Below are positions 20,268-32,064 of a stretch of 64,000 nt of DNA, in pieces (position 1 is the first letter of the stretch; the number at the start of each line of letters is the position of its first letter). A program made the translations under genes and the position numbers. Location of the stretch: positions 20,005,098 through 20,069,097 of the forward strand of contig JADWOT020000001.1 in the NCBI GenBank assembly GCA_036345935.2. Reading direction: 5' to 3'. The notes under the pieces were generated by a model. It worked only from the letters and a program-made list of their open reading frames with translations, ran no database searches and was not told the origin of the DNA. Origin of the DNA: Taenia hydatigena. Its lineage: Eukaryota > Platyhelminthes > Cestoda > Cyclophyllidea > Taeniidae.

Positions 20268-22310
20268 GATGTTGAACAACTTTCTCTGCCAATGGACTGA
20301 AATCTAGACCAAAACTGTACTGATGATCAGAGGCAATGAGGAGGAGAGTCGTCTTGACGTACCCTTCTGCACGACCGGTATGCATGTTAGTGAGGAGGTC
20401 TCTGTGGGTTGTGTCCTCTGTGTGTGTGGTGTCACCTGGCTGACATGCCAATGCAGCATACTACTGTCCCCAATTTAAGTAGTGCAACGAGCAACTCAAG
20501 TATCTCTTGAGGGTCGGGGATGTAGCCCGCTATTTTTATGGACAGAATAACTTACCATACTATTTAAAAGTATTTTCTGAGTAGAGGTTCATTATTGCAT
20601 GCTGGAAATGACTGAATGCAGCTTATTTTGAAATCCCGAAACACTGCACTTAACAGCACTTTACTCAGTGCTTCAACGTCACCTCGTCTGTTGTTTGTCC
20701 AGCCTCCATCAGTGAGGATTTTGAGTTGCATGGCACAGGCTGTAATCCATGCTTCTGCTATGCCATCTGGAGTCAGCATCAGCAATTCGTCTGTAGAGTC
20801 GTTGCTAAGTTGCATGTTGTATTGCTTGTTTCTCGTGATTTCTCAAGTGCATCTGCCTTCACACGACTCACGTGCTTTGCGCTGTGGACTCGGTGATGCA
20901 CGCTGATTCGTGCAACATTTTCAGCAAAGAAGCAAAGAAGCGCTTTGTCTCACTGTGACACTCGACCTCAATCATCGGCTTCCCATGTGAAGTAATCACT
21001 GTAGGGCATTCAAATGCCAGTTGTCGGAAACTCTGATGCAAAGCCTTCGATACTGTGCTTTTGTGTCCTCTAGCCATCGCAACAGCTTTGACGCCTAGCA
21101 GGGCAGACAAGAGGTCGACTTTGCCATCGATGTCACCATTGAGTGCGGTGGATGTGTGGAAGTAGAGGCATGGCTTCTGCTACGCGAACGCTGGAGAGAA
21201 GGAGTGCGAGAGACGAGGCGAGGCGAGACGAGGCAAGGCGAGAGAATCGTCTGGTGGTGCTTTTGTAAAATCATGATTGATGTGTGTGTGGTGATGGGGA
21301 ATTGACGCTATTTGCGTCCTGCAACTCCTTATCATCTAGCCGGACGGAAATTTGGGGAGGTGGAGCACGCGATGTGTCCTCTTTGCATGCTGATTTTGTG
21401 GATGGCAGCTGTGGGTATTGGCATCGCTTTTGGGGGTTCAGTTAGAACGAGGCTTACACGCTGCATTCTAGGCGATGAAAGTGGTGCAGCAGTTAAGTGA
21501 ATTGATCTTGGCGTGGATGAGAGAGGTGTGGAAATTCTTGCTGCTACTTCACCTCGATTGGAATGCTTCCGTCGTACAAATCTTTATCTAGCTATCCCAC
21601 GCAGGCGACCTCTAGCAGCGAAAAAACTCAGCCAAATGCAAGGCAAATTCACATTTCTAAAAGGACGTTCCTTAACGCTGGTGAATCTCGACGTCATAAT
21701 TTTCATTTTCCTGTTTGTAGTTAATCATGTTAATCGATTTGAGCATTGGTGAGTGCCGACCAGCAGTGAAGTCTCTCAGGTGGGAGGTTTCATCGGTGGG
21801 TGGTTACGGCGGACATTGATAGCCGAGTGCAATGGTAGAGGGAGAGGAAAGGATAAAGAGGGAGCTTTTGAGTTCCACGAAATAACATTTCAAGGGGAAG
21901 TAGTGAAAGTGGCCTAGACATTTAATATTGTATTCCATTTGTAAGGGCTCAAATTTGCTGTCTACTGACTGCCTAGAGGGACGATTGAGCATGTGGACGG
22001 TCTCATCTCCCCCCTTTTACGTCATTAAATAAACGACAGCAATCGAAAGGCTTGATGCTAGACAAGAGTCAGACTTAGATATCATTCTCCTATTGACTGC
22101 AACAGCTAAGAGAGAAAGGAGGTAGGAAATGCAGTTGGACGTGGAAAGGCTTGGTGAGAGAATGACCGAATGAGACAGAGGCACCTTTCTGAACTAGAAT
22201 GCTAAATTTATTGGCAGAATCAAGGTATTCCTCATCGAAGACATCCACTGTCACTGGAAGAGTGCACAATAGGTACGGATAGGCTAGCGAGTGTGTGGTA
22301 TTCTCTGGAC
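20268..22310 (-). repeat. Gene-like block B, copy 3
   Basis: Third direct copy, starting immediately after the ambiguous base at 20267 with the same GATGTTGAACAACTTTCTCTG landmark found at 17456 and 45748. It is followed by a partial block S (22311-22700). It has the best-preserved two-exon frame of the three copies. Confidence 0.65.
20564..21179 (-). CDS. Two-exon gene fragment in B copy 3, unknown function
   Basis: Exon 1 is 20872-21179 (308 nt) and exon 2 is 20564-20804 (241 nt including the stop), joined by a 67-bp intron with GTGAGT donor and CAACTTAG acceptor. Exon 1 ends in phase 2 and exon 2 starts with the one base needed, so the frame is continuous for about 182 residues. Exon 1 reads QKPCLYFHTSTALNGDIDG onward, with a helical stretch KVDLLSALLGVKAVAMARG. 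Exon 2 contains NDSTDELLMLTPDG and TDGGWTNNRRGDVEALSK. The 5' end is open: upstream exons probably lie in the region containing VRLDDKDLQD-like sequence and in block S. No family was recognised, and soluble and globular is all that can be said. Copies 1 and 2 carry a frameshift. Confidence 0.5.
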
Positions 22311-22700
22311 CTACAATTCCTCAGCAGCTAAATTGAGTGCTGATGCAAGTTGCCACATTAGATCAGAAGCAGAAGCCAAGGTATGCGAGGTGCAAATCAC
22401 TGCCATGACACCAAATTGGGAACAAGTCAACTGCAGATAATGGTTGGTTGGTTGGTGTGGCAAAAGAAATGGGCTACCATTATCGTGATTGGCACGCATA
22501 AGTGGAATGATGACGGAAGAATGAATAACCAGCACCTGTGGAGGGTAGCCGTTTTGAAGAAAGTGGCAAACAGCCCGAAATGCAAGAAGTGAATTGAAGG
22601 CAATCCTTCGGAGTGCAGCAAACCAGACCAAAACTGCACTGATGATCAGAGACAATAGGGCGAGAGCCGTCTTGACGTACCCTTCTGCTCGACCGATAGC
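22311..22700 (-). repeat. Repeat block S, partial copy
   Basis: Corresponds to 8216-8600. The minus frame keeps the hydrophobic LIISAVLVWFAALRR segment. It breaks off near 22690 into a fragment of the composite element, where 22700-22790 is the reverse complement of about 1730-1800. Confidence 0.6.
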
Positions 22701-22860
22701 AGTGTTTTGTTTACAATTAAATCCAACATCCCAGCTTGGAATGATAAGGGTCTCGATAGTAAACTCTTACAATCACTGGAATTGTAATACAGTTTAGCTC
22801 GCCCGACAGCTGCCCTACCACCTTTTGATTCACCTCCACCAATGATTGGAGGTGATAACA

Positions 22861-23335
22861 GCCCTTACAGCACCACTAGTCCTCACTGCGCGTCTTCATT
22901 CACCCGAAGTGAATGCAGTCATGCGTCGATTCGGAGAATGCTGCGCAGCTTTCTGATGCGTTGCAGTGTATCGTGTGGATTTGGTGTTGACGCTGCTACT
23001 GGCTGTGCAATGGCAGGCTTGCCAAGTGCCTCACAATCGCCACTGTCCTCCTCCACTGGCACGTAGGGTGATGTGGGAGCAGATGTCCTCTTGGGCGGCA
23101 TTTCACACTGTCGTGATGGCCAACGGGTGGGCGCATCGTAACGCTCAACTGGTGCCATTTCGCTACCAATATGATCAGGCGGTTTATGGAGGATTACATC
23201 TGTATTGGAGGAAACACCTTGAGAACAAGCAACACTGTTGCAGGTGTGCTGACGCACGATGTGCTGAGCGACACGCTGCAGCCTCTCGAAGGTGAGGACT
23301 GAGACGTGAGATGCAAAGTGTTGCCTATTCCCTCT
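22861..23335 (-). pseudogene. Truncated histone-like ORF, inverted copy
   Basis: Minus-strand match to the C-terminal part of the 472-aa ORF. It includes ERLQRVAQHIVRQ and MPPKRTSAPTSPY and ends near 22890. Homology stops upstream at about 23325, after the codons for FASHVSVLTFERL. Here it runs into unrelated sequence, which differs from the MEF breakpoint of the forward copies. From 23340 to 23880 nothing is evident. Confidence 0.55.
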
Positions 23336-23895
23336 CAATAGGCTGCTGCTTCAGTCCAGCCCCTGTGACCGCACTGCTGTGGCACTGTGCAACTTGGCAA
23401 TAACATTGTGATTCGCACAACTTCACCAAGCGTCACTGGTCCTATCGAAAACCAAGCGTCCATCACTCCATGTGAAAGGCGGCAAAAAGTTCATTCTTAC
23501 ATTTGTGGTTTGCATAGGAGATGGCGGCTTCTCCACCGTCATCCCAATGGCAGTTACATCCACTAGGAGTGCAGACCACTCTAAATGCTTCCACTTTCCA
23601 AATCATTTCAATGGAAAGACTGCATTCCTGTCTGCATACACATTTGCCTCTCCCTCAAATACAATCAGTAAAAGGGGATTAGTCTATGTGTCCTTGTCCT
23701 AATCAAGCTTTGTGTATCATCATCACCTCTTCTTTGCAGTAACGCCTATGCCTTTTTGGTCACGAAATTGCTCAAATCAAGCAGCGATCGCTATCAATCA
23801 GGAAAGCCACAGTAACAGTCCAGTTGTTACTGATTTTAGTGGCACAAAAGTTGGAGAAAGGAAAAACGAGTGATAGAGAACGTTGAGACGCGTTG

Positions 23896-24244
23896 ACTCA
23901 GTGGCCTCTACATTGACTGCGAGGGCGTGGCGGCGAATCACTCACCATCTGTCGCTCTTGCCTCGTGCACGTCTGTATATCTTTTACTATTTTCATCCCA
24001 CCCACATTCGCACAACGGCACCGAATTCACGCAAGCTTCTGGCAAGGTGGTGGTTGCCATTTCTGCTGTACACAATGTCTTTGATAACAATTGGATTATG
24101 AACGCATCTGCCTCGGATGTGGTTGCTCTAAAACCTGCAATTCTTAAAGGAAGCAAGCAGCTACGTGCCACACTTCATTTCATTTGTTTAAACAACGTAA
24201 ACAACTTGGTGAAGGACAATCCTGAGCTCATGCCAACTGTTTAA
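23896..24244 (+). CDS. Possible 3'-terminal exon, unknown product
   Basis: An open frame from after a stop near 23893 to TAA at 24242, reading LYIDCEGVAANHSPSV and later VVVAISAVHNVFDNNW. An AATAAA lies just past the stop at 24248-24253. There is no convincing ATG, so if real this is a last exon. No family recognised. 24260-25140 holds no recognisable gene. Confidence 0.25.
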
Positions 24245-24247
24245 ACA

Positions 24248-24253
24248 AATAAA
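24248..24253 (+). terminator. Polyadenylation signal AATAAA
   Basis: AATAAA immediately downstream of the stop codon of the exon candidate ending at 24244. Such hexamers occur by chance in AT-rich DNA. Confidence 0.25.
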
Positions 24254-25149
24254 GAAACTATTCACGCATCACACACATCAACCGGTTGCAACCAAACTCT
24301 AATAGAATTCCATGCTGCTTTGGTGTTTCCTCAAATAACTTGGGAACGCCTGCAGCGGATGGTGGTTGCAGTGCGTTTGCTACTTGTGTCACTTTCGAGC
24401 TCTAATGTCGCACTAATACGTTACAGGTATGTATTTTTGAAGTCATGAGAGCAGAGTCTGCCCGAGTGGCAATCGTCAAGGCAAATGTCCTTCATCCCTT
24501 CATTTGTTACATTGGATTTCGAAAGCGATTCGTGTGGCAAGCAACTTCCTGAACAAAGCCATAAGTTGGTTAACAACTACCCAATCGAAACCTGTTGGCA
24601 CAAGGGGATGTGTCAGCTGTCCGCACTGCTAATTCGTTTCTAAGGGCAGGATGGCAAATGCACAAGCAAGGCGGGTGGTACATCTGGGCTCATTAACAAC
24701 CACCTCAACCTTGGCATAGCGAAATTCCATCAGCCACACTACAGGATTGAGGCGACGTGTAAAACGTGCCTGAAGAGTGAGCGTTGTGGACCTAAAACTA
24801 AGCTGTAATGGGGGAGATTAAATGCAGGCGTACCAGAAAAATCGGATGCCGTCAGCGGAATTACAACTGACAAGCATGGATTGTTACTAAGGTTAACACA
24901 TTAGAATGTAGAACTGGAACAAAACAACAAGTCTTTAATCACTTATCGTACTCAATTGGCCAGGCTTTCACCTCGCACTGAATAAAGCACTCCCTGCTCA
25001 AAAGGCATGAGAGTTGAAAGCGGAGAACTCAACATGAGAGATGCTACTCTGGTGGCCACCCTAGCAAGCCTCATCTCATTCCACTATAACATGAGCATAA
25101 AAGAGTGGGTCAAACGTGACAAACGTAACCAATTTACTTAATTCCTAAC

Positions 25150-25560
25150 GCTGAAGCATAGCCACAAGCCTCCGTGCCTTGCCAACTCCCTCCAAGGTCT
25201 GTGCTTGGCTGTAATAGACGACGGCAACATCAGTGATATCGACGTGGCTCAGTGTTGTGGCACCTTAACTTACCTCGTCATTGGCGAGAAAGAGAGGACC
25301 CTCGTCCACAACTTCATTTCATGTGGCCAAGGAGTAAGCCAGAATGACGGGAAACATGCTAGGGAACTGTAATGGAAGGAGCTGTCCATGGCCTTCTCGC
25401 ATATGGAGTCATGGTTGGATAAACGTACAGTTTAATCGCGCAGTTTAACCACCCATTATGATTGAGAAGTTCTGTGGCTTACAGACAAATCATTACAGCC
25501 AGCTAATTGTGCAGCCTCGATTCGCCACATGCCCAAAGAATGGTCTGAACCAATGCTCTC
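25150..25560 (+). mobile_element. Third gag relic
   Basis: In one frame LANSLQGLCLAVIDDG, DVAQCCGTL and LVIGEKERTLVHNF follow the same order as LHALPQELFAAVLDDG, DQCCEIL and LDIGQRKESLAKDF in the element at 3125. Further on, the frame encoding TNHYSQL matches TNHLSQL. In-frame stops occur near 25371 and 25434. It is more diverged than the relic at 2960, so it represents an older insertion. Confidence 0.6.
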
Positions 25561-25921
25561 CCATTGTGTCCCCATTCAGCCCCACGCTATACCCTGCCAT
25601 CAGACCATGCTCCTTTGCCTCATCTTGCTTGTAGCCACATTCCTTGCATTCATTTTGAAAGTTGCAGAAGAACCAGGTAAACCTCCATGAAGTTTCCTTG
25701 CTTAACTCGGGAGCAGATTAGTCTGTAATAAACCTTCGTGCTCATCCTACCCGCTATAACAAGACCACAACCGCTCCTCTTTCTACAAGGACACATTCGG
25801 CAGGAGGAGAAGAGATTGGAGTTGACCTCCGGAGTCAGTCATAGTCATGCTATGGCTATATAGCGCCCTGCCTAGTGATAGATACCGTCTCCAATAACAC
25901 CATTGTATCTATTCAGCTAGG

Positions 25922-26383
25922 ATGGTCCAGTCAAACAACCTCGGCCATCACGAGTGTCCGCTACGCCCACTCGAAGCACCAACCATATACTTCCATAGCC
26001 CACAACATTGTGCATTCTTTCGTAGCATACGGTTGACCTGGATATGCTATATCAAGGTTGATGCCGCCCATAACCGCCTTCATCTCTACTCGTTAGACCG
26101 ACTGCGTCTAAACCAAATGGCAACCAACCATTTGCTATTACATGCGATCCTCCAAACTGTCTATGGAATTGTTGTGGACATTCATCAAAGGCACCCCCAA
26201 TCCTCCATCTCTGGATTCGTGCTTCACGCCTCCACCCTGGTACTGCTCCACTGCTCCATCCAACCAGGTGAGAGGCTTGGGCCGATAGTCAAAACGGACT
26301 GTGAAACATCCTGCATTGTTTGCAACGCAACAATGGCAGGAAAACACCAATTCGTAACGTGGGAGATTTTTATAAAATGGTAA
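25922..26383 (+). CDS. 153-codon ORF, unknown, possibly a retroelement remnant
   Basis: Opens with ATG (MVQSNNLGHHECP) and runs to 26383. It lies about 350 bp downstream of the gag relic at 25150-25560, so it may be a degenerate protease, reverse transcriptase or integrase segment, but no catalytic motif was seen. It overlaps an open minus-strand frame. Sequence from 26400 to 27350 shows no convincing gene, only a (GTA)n run at 26583-26597. Confidence 0.2.
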   Translation: MVQSNNLGHHECPLRPLEAPTIYFHSPQHCAFFRSIRLTWICYIKVDAAHNRLHLYSLDRLRLNQMATNHLLLHAILQTVYGIVVDIHQRHPQSSISGFVLHASTLVLLHCSIQPGERLGPIVKTDCETSCIVCNATMAGKHQFVTWEIFIKW

Positions 26384-27362
26384 CAAAATAACACGGATAG
26401 CATGAAACCAAAAGCGAAGTGAAGTCAAAGTTAAGGAAGGAGAGCATAAGAGCACGGGATCCTCCTATTTACAGGCATTACACAACTGCATCACTTGGCA
26501 CCGTCTTAATAAAGGAGATGAAGTTGGTTGATGCAATGTTGGCAAAAGTATGGTAAGAAGCGATGTGACTTCTTATCACAATAGTAGTAGTAGTAGTCGT
26601 TGTTATAAGCGTCAATCCATTCTACAGGGTGCTCTATAAAGTCTGCATCCTGACTTGCTAATTCTCAAACGAGTTGGCATAAAATGGCTGCCAATGTAGC
26701 AGTTTTCAAATTTACATCTCTGGTCTCCGCCCATGCTCGAGCAGCATCATCGGTGTGACGAATGAGACGTGCAAAAGGCTCCAACCAACTCAGCGAAATC
26801 AACGCAGGACGTGCATAAATGCGCACTGGACATCTCTTAGGGCATAGGAACAGATCATGATGGGAGCGATTGCAATCCTTGTCTGTGTGTGGCGTACTGC
26901 ATGGGTAGGCATCCACAGCATCACTTGCACTTCTCCATTATTTGTTCTCTCCACCTTCTCTTCACTCCTGGTCGTCACTTCATGCTTCTTTTCCTTGGAG
27001 GTGACCAAATTACAGTACTGTGGGACTCTCGCACTGTTCCAAAGTTGATGAGGTCGTCGGTTAACAGTGAAGCATCGATTCCATGGAGATGCGGTGCGTG
27101 CATTAATGCGGTGATTTGCGCACAACGGTCCTAAAGAGTGAGCAAGCGAGGTGTTTAAGAAATGAATGGACTACACAGTCGAGTGCGCCATCCCAGCAGC
27201 ATCAAGTGTTTTAGGTAAGAGACACTTGTTCATGGTCAGTCACGTAAGAGCACTCTAGTAATGTGAGCAGTTCACTGCAGTGGTGTGGGTCAAAGTAGGT
27301 CATGTGTGATGGAAATGGGTCACAAGGACAGCAACAGTAGTGCTTATCGCTATCTCTAATAG

Positions 27363-27595
27363 TCAGGTCAATTAAATTATCTTGTCTAAACCACGACCAC
27401 TTGGATGAACCACTAAAATACGCGCCTGGTGATTACAATAAAGTTTATGATGAGGTGGACATGTTTCCTTATGACAACGTCTGGTTTGACACGATTGTAC
27501 CTACTCCATTTGGGTTGCGCACAAATTGCAAATTGTTAGGTGATGTTAATAAATTGCGTAAAAAATGCGCATTTATCCAAGAGTGTCCTTTATGA
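27363..27595 (+). CDS. Probable 3'-terminal exon of an unknown gene
   Basis: After an acceptor (CTATCTCTAATAG) the frame is open in phase 1 to TGA at 27595. It encodes about 77 residues with four cysteines, including YNKVYDEVDMFPYDNVWFD and FGLRTNCKLLGDV, ending CAFIQECPL. Composition is protein-like, with acidic and aromatic residues and no low complexity. An AATAAA at 27785-27790 gives a 3' untranslated region of about 190 bp. Upstream exons were not found with confidence. The spacing of cysteines suggests an extracellular domain, which is inference. Confidence 0.4.
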
Positions 27596-27784
27596 TTTCC
27601 AATGGACTCACTAGATAAAACGACTCCTCCAAGGTGCACAAGCACCTCCTTTGGGCCTTCCACCACTAGTGAGGGAAAGGCACTGTATAATCCATGTTCT
27701 GTCCAGCATTGTTTAAATAAAAGCCAAGTTGTCATTCGTCTGTCCGGCCTCTTCAAATGTACTATAATGTGTGCTTCGATTGTT

Positions 27785-27790
27785 AATAAA
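27785..27790 (+). terminator. Polyadenylation signal AATAAA
   Basis: AATAAA 190 bp downstream of the stop of the exon ending at 27595, in a suitable position for cleavage near 27805. 27800-30290 has no recognised gene, only short non-conserved ORFs. Confidence 0.35.
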
Positions 27791-30289
27791 GATAGCAATT
27801 AAGGATTGCATAGAAGAATGGAATTTGACATGGAGTTGCTTTAATGACAAGGACTGCCCCTAGCTACTCCATTAAGCATGCGGATGTCACCTCTGAATGT
27901 CATCTCTAAACCCAAACTAGAGTGCAGTGGAAATGAGACCGCTTAAAAGCAAACATTCACCCCAAATACTTGGCATTGCCAGGGAGGCAAATCCAAATAT
28001 GCATTTCATTCGAGTGACGATGACATCGCGTAATCACTAGTCAGTAGCGTCATGCGCAACTCACCGCATTACTGCGCGCACCAAATGCCCACGGAACCGA
28101 TGAATCATTTCGGCCGGTGACCCTGTCGTCTTTGAAGCAACTCGAGAATCCCACAGCATTGTACTTTGGTCGACACCAAAGGCAGAGAAGGATGCTTCGC
28201 TTTATTGACCTGACTAATAACGGGGAACATGAATAAAGAGTAAGTAAAAGCAAAAAATGATGGAGAAGAGCAAGAGCGTCAATTTGAGAGGTACTGCATT
28301 GCACGTTACCTCGTTACAAATGGATTGAGAAATGGCATAACACGGTGCAGACTTCATAAACTACACTGACAGCAATAAAGCAAGTGGTTGAATAGATTGG
28401 TGTTCCAAAAGACTATTGTTGCGGCAAACTTTGGTTAACCCTGCATTAAGCACACCCACTTTCCGCCATTACGACAGTGTCAAGTGATGGAGTCGTGTAC
28501 TGTTCCTGAATCAAAGGAGCAAATTGGCTTCTTCGAAATGACTACGCCCGTATCCACATGCATTGACGGCATTTAGTCGTGGAGGGTGCTTCTCTCTTCA
28601 CTAGTGACAAACGCCAACTATTCAATGCCACCATTCAGTAATCAGTTTGAAAGTACTTCCATTGGCTTTGTGTGTACATGTGCAGTAATGCAGCTTCCCG
28701 AGAGTTCCTTGTTAGCAAAAGCAGGCATAACACTGGGGCGAAATGCATGTGTATTTAGCAAACAGAGGGAACGGGCTGCTGGCGTGGCCCAGAGGTCATC
28801 CCACTATTGCATTACCGGTGCAAAGTGCGGATCGACTTGGAGAGGAGGTGTGCTGCTTAATTGCAGCAGATGAAGATGATGTGGAGGAAGAAGAGGAGAA
28901 ATGCGAAAATATACTCTTTGGATTGGGTGTGTGACTACGGATCAAAAGGTTTCAGGCTAGAATCCTACCAAAGCCATAAAGATTCTTCATCTCCACCTCT
29001 GCTTGCAGTGGCTCCATGTCTATCAAACAACGAATCGCATCAGGAAGGCTGCACATGCTGCCTACTTTGCCGCTAGACGGAAAAGGCAAGTAAATCGACT
29101 GAAAATTGGGAGGTGGAAAATTGTCATGCCTGGTGAGAGGCTCGAATTCTCGTCACCCATATTGTTAGGATGACATCCTAGCCTAATGACCTACCTCACC
29201 ACCACCCATTTTTGGGACTCCACGGGGGCGATAACTTTGTTAATTATATGTTTGAGGATGCAGTGGCATAAGGTCAGCAGCGTCTGCCATTGCAAACTTT
29301 CAGAATGCCAACATTCAGGGTCGGTGCGAGTTACCAACATCCACTTCACACTCACTGTCTTAATACTCACATCTTTTGCCCCCATGCCCTTCTTCCCTTC
29401 ATCAGTGTCACCCTAGTGATGAAAGCAGTGCCCAACAAGGGACTGTTCTCTCTGGCCAGTGACGGGCTGAGCAGCATTAGATGAAACGAGAGTCATGGAA
29501 GATCCTTCTGCCCATTTGTCGCTGCGAATAAATTTTGCAAAAGTGCGCTAAAAGTGATACATTCTTGCTATTATTCTATCTTATCGTCTATTGTACCCTG
29601 ACATTTCTCTCTTTTGAATCAGTAGCTTCAAGGCGATGCACATTTGACATCACATTTAGCGAATAGCTGACAAGTGTTTGTCGCTGGGATGAATGAACTA
29701 TAAAGGGTCAAAAATGTTAAATACTCATATAAATATAATAACGCCTGCTATTCACTGGTCTGCTGTATCATGCCTAATTCCTTAACCATCTATCAGTCAC
29801 CGCAACTGACCCATAAACTCACAGATTCGAACCGTCAGTCTGAAGTGGTATGAGTGACCAGCAGTAAAGGCATGTCAAACGTGCCAACTCATTCAGTCAC
29901 ACCTTAACTACCACATAAGTCATGCCATGTGTCACCGCGGCAAAGCATAGCACCTGATTGGAGCGGAGGTGTTAGAAATGGAAGTAAGTCAGGGAGTGAG
30001 TGCGAAGGTAAAGGTGTGAGAAATGGGTGATGGTAAAGGGAGTGGAGAGGATTGGGGAAGAAGGAAGGAAACTGGTGGTGGAGAAGTGATCTATCAAGTT
30101 AAACATTGTCCTAATAGCGTGGATGTTGAGGATTCGAGGCTCTCAATGGACATGCTACTAATTTAGTCGCTTCCTATTTGGCGAAATTGACTGTCCTTCC
30201 CCTCCAGTGTCAAAGTAGACAGCCTGCTCATCTTTCTTGTTTCACTTCGTTGCTGCACAGGCACAGTGCTACTACAAGCAGCGCAAAGT

Positions 30290-30294
30290 AAAAA
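30290..30294 (-). terminator. T5 run downstream of the tRNA-like sequence
   Basis: Five T on the minus strand, 10 nt past the last tRNA-like base. This is a minimal RNA polymerase III terminator. Confidence 0.35.
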
Positions 30295-30303
30295 GGAACT
30301 TTA

Positions 30304-30376
30304 CGGCCCCACCGAAACTTGAAGCCGTAGTTTCCTGATCCAAAGTTAGAGGCCTAATCCATTAGGACACGAGACC
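30304..30376 (-). tRNA. tRNA-Arg-like sequence with UUG anticodon (probable pseudogene)
   Basis: The minus strand reads as a 73-nt tRNA. The acceptor stem GGTCTCG can pair fully with TGGGGCC, counting G-U pairs. The D-loop TAATGGATTA and the anticodon region CTAACTTTGGATCAGG resemble tRNA-Arg. The anticodon position reads TTG, a glutamine anticodon on an arginine-like body. The anticodon stem has one mismatch and the T stem (around TTCAAGT) about two. A T5 run, a pol III terminator, lies 10 nt past the 3' end (30290-30294). It may be a tRNA pseudogene or the head of a SINE. Confidence 0.5.
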
Positions 30377-30794
30377 AACATTCATTGCTTTCACTTTAAA
30401 CTCCATTTTCTCCTTATCACTACCATCCGATGCAGTTAAGCAGCACGCCTCCTTCTTCTATCAGTCCATTCTTTGCAGCTGTAATGCGATAATTCCAACA
30501 TTTTCGTATGTGCGAACTACTTTTACTTCCGATGACGCCGTGGTAGTGGTTATGGCTGTGTTTGTGTAGATGCCTTATGAAGCAGGCGCTCTGGCCGGCG
30601 ACGACGAGCAAGCAAGATGAGTGGTGGTTCGCTACGTGATCCTGACACTCAGCATTTTTAGTTAGACCTCATGTGCCGCGTTCTTCTCTCAGTGGAAATA
30701 GCGATTGTTCGTTCCGAAATCGCAAAACTTATTATTCGCAGCCCAGAAAATGGACGCTTGTGAGGAAGGAATATCACATCGGCCTCTGCTTTGC

Positions 30795-31534
30795 GTGCGT
30801 GCGATCATTAGGTCACAACGGAGACAACATCTTTATGGACTTCATGTTCGGTGGTTCGGTGATAGCAATGCAAGTCCATTTCTTGCTACCGTTGCTTAAA
30901 AGCAGCGTCATCGCTATTATTGCAGATCTTGATGCGTTTGGGGATCTGTTAAAATCGTTATATGTTCTTCCTTCTCCCAGTGCCACAGCTAGAGAATGAA
31001 TTCGCAAACCTCCATGACTTCTCCATTTAATGTTCTCATCTTAGTGCAATCTTCCTCCATGTTTAAAACTCGCACTATACGCACCTCTTCAAAAGGAAGG
31101 AATTATCTGGAAATCTGGCCTCTTCATTAACCAACCTCCCACCACGCCTTCATGATGAGACTTCAAAGCTCTATTGTCCAACGTGCCGATGAAAACAGCT
31201 GCATGGAGTACTCCATTAACAAATCCAACCACTCATTGTTGCAAACTAGGAACTGCGGATCTCGCAGCTGCTTTCTGTCTTGGTGTGGTTAGCAAGAGAA
31301 GGAGAGAGGAGACGAGAACACCGCATGCTATTGACGATTTCTCCTCTCTGAGCACATCAAGACACATTGATGGCAAGAATGTCGGGTTTGGATGGAAAGA
31401 GAACGCCAAAACAAGCCTAGTTTCTCTCGCCCAAAAAGCGAGGTGGAATATGGCCTCACGGTGCCGCTGCCAAGTGACGGAATGAGGCTATTACGGAGGC
31501 CTTCTTCCCCAGTAAGCACAATATTCTACACATT
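30795..31534 (+). repeat. 740-bp block, inverted at 47543-48282
   Basis: The two copies are reverse complements of identical length with scattered differences. Open frames in the block include 31174-31485 (+), reading DDFSSLSTSRHIDGKNVGFG and then KTSLVSLAQK. A diverged homologue of that peptide (SNLVSLAIK) occurs on the minus strand near 36020. The function is unknown. Confidence 0.8.
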
Positions 31535-31769
31535 ATTAGCTTATTCACTTATTTATTCACTTATCACTCTATATAGAAATCATGAAATTTTTCCAAAGTA
31601 AGTCTTAAAATGCAATAGATAGAAATTATTTAAAGGCACCGCTGTTTGAATCGCATCCCTGATTAACTGTTTTGGGAGATGGTTGATGTTCGCCTAATGT
31701 AATAAGGGAAAAGCTAGGTCCAACTAAATAGGCTGTAGGTTTTCCATTCTACTGAAAAGACGTGAAAAC

Positions 31770-31958
31770 TAGGTCTGCATAGATGTGGACGGCATTCTTC
31801 TGTTGAAATAAAAAGACCATGCGAATGAAACTGAGAGATGCACAAGCCAGTGCTTTCGGGTTGTTAGATTCTACCAAACTAACAGCCCACCATCGCAAGT
31901 ACTTTGACACAAACAGGTATGTTACCACTAACAGATTACCTGTTCGGAGAATGTTCTC
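31770..31958 (-). pseudogene. Detached micro-exon units
   Basis: Two minus-strand segments look like the units at 4549-6178. 31770-31799 (30 nt, acceptor TTTCAACAG, donor GTTTTC) encodes EECRPHLCRP. 31940-31958 (19 nt, acceptor GTTCAACAG, donor GTAATC) encodes GEHSPN. The second is not a multiple of 3. The second duplication copy has the same 19-nt unit at 49899-49917, but the first is rearranged by the 59-bp insertion. They look like remnants of a micro-exon gene. Confidence 0.4.
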
Positions 31959-32064
31959 CTGTTGAACAGTGGCTGAACAAGGAATAGGTTCCACTGAAAT
32001 CATGAAAGCATGATTCGTTAGAAGGTGAGCACATCAAAAGTGTCTTTTATTGCTAATTCTGGTC

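Noticed and set aside
29800..29870. Second tRNA candidate on the minus strand (GGTTCGAATC)
   Set aside because: Only the T arm is convincing; no D arm or paired acceptor stem could be built.
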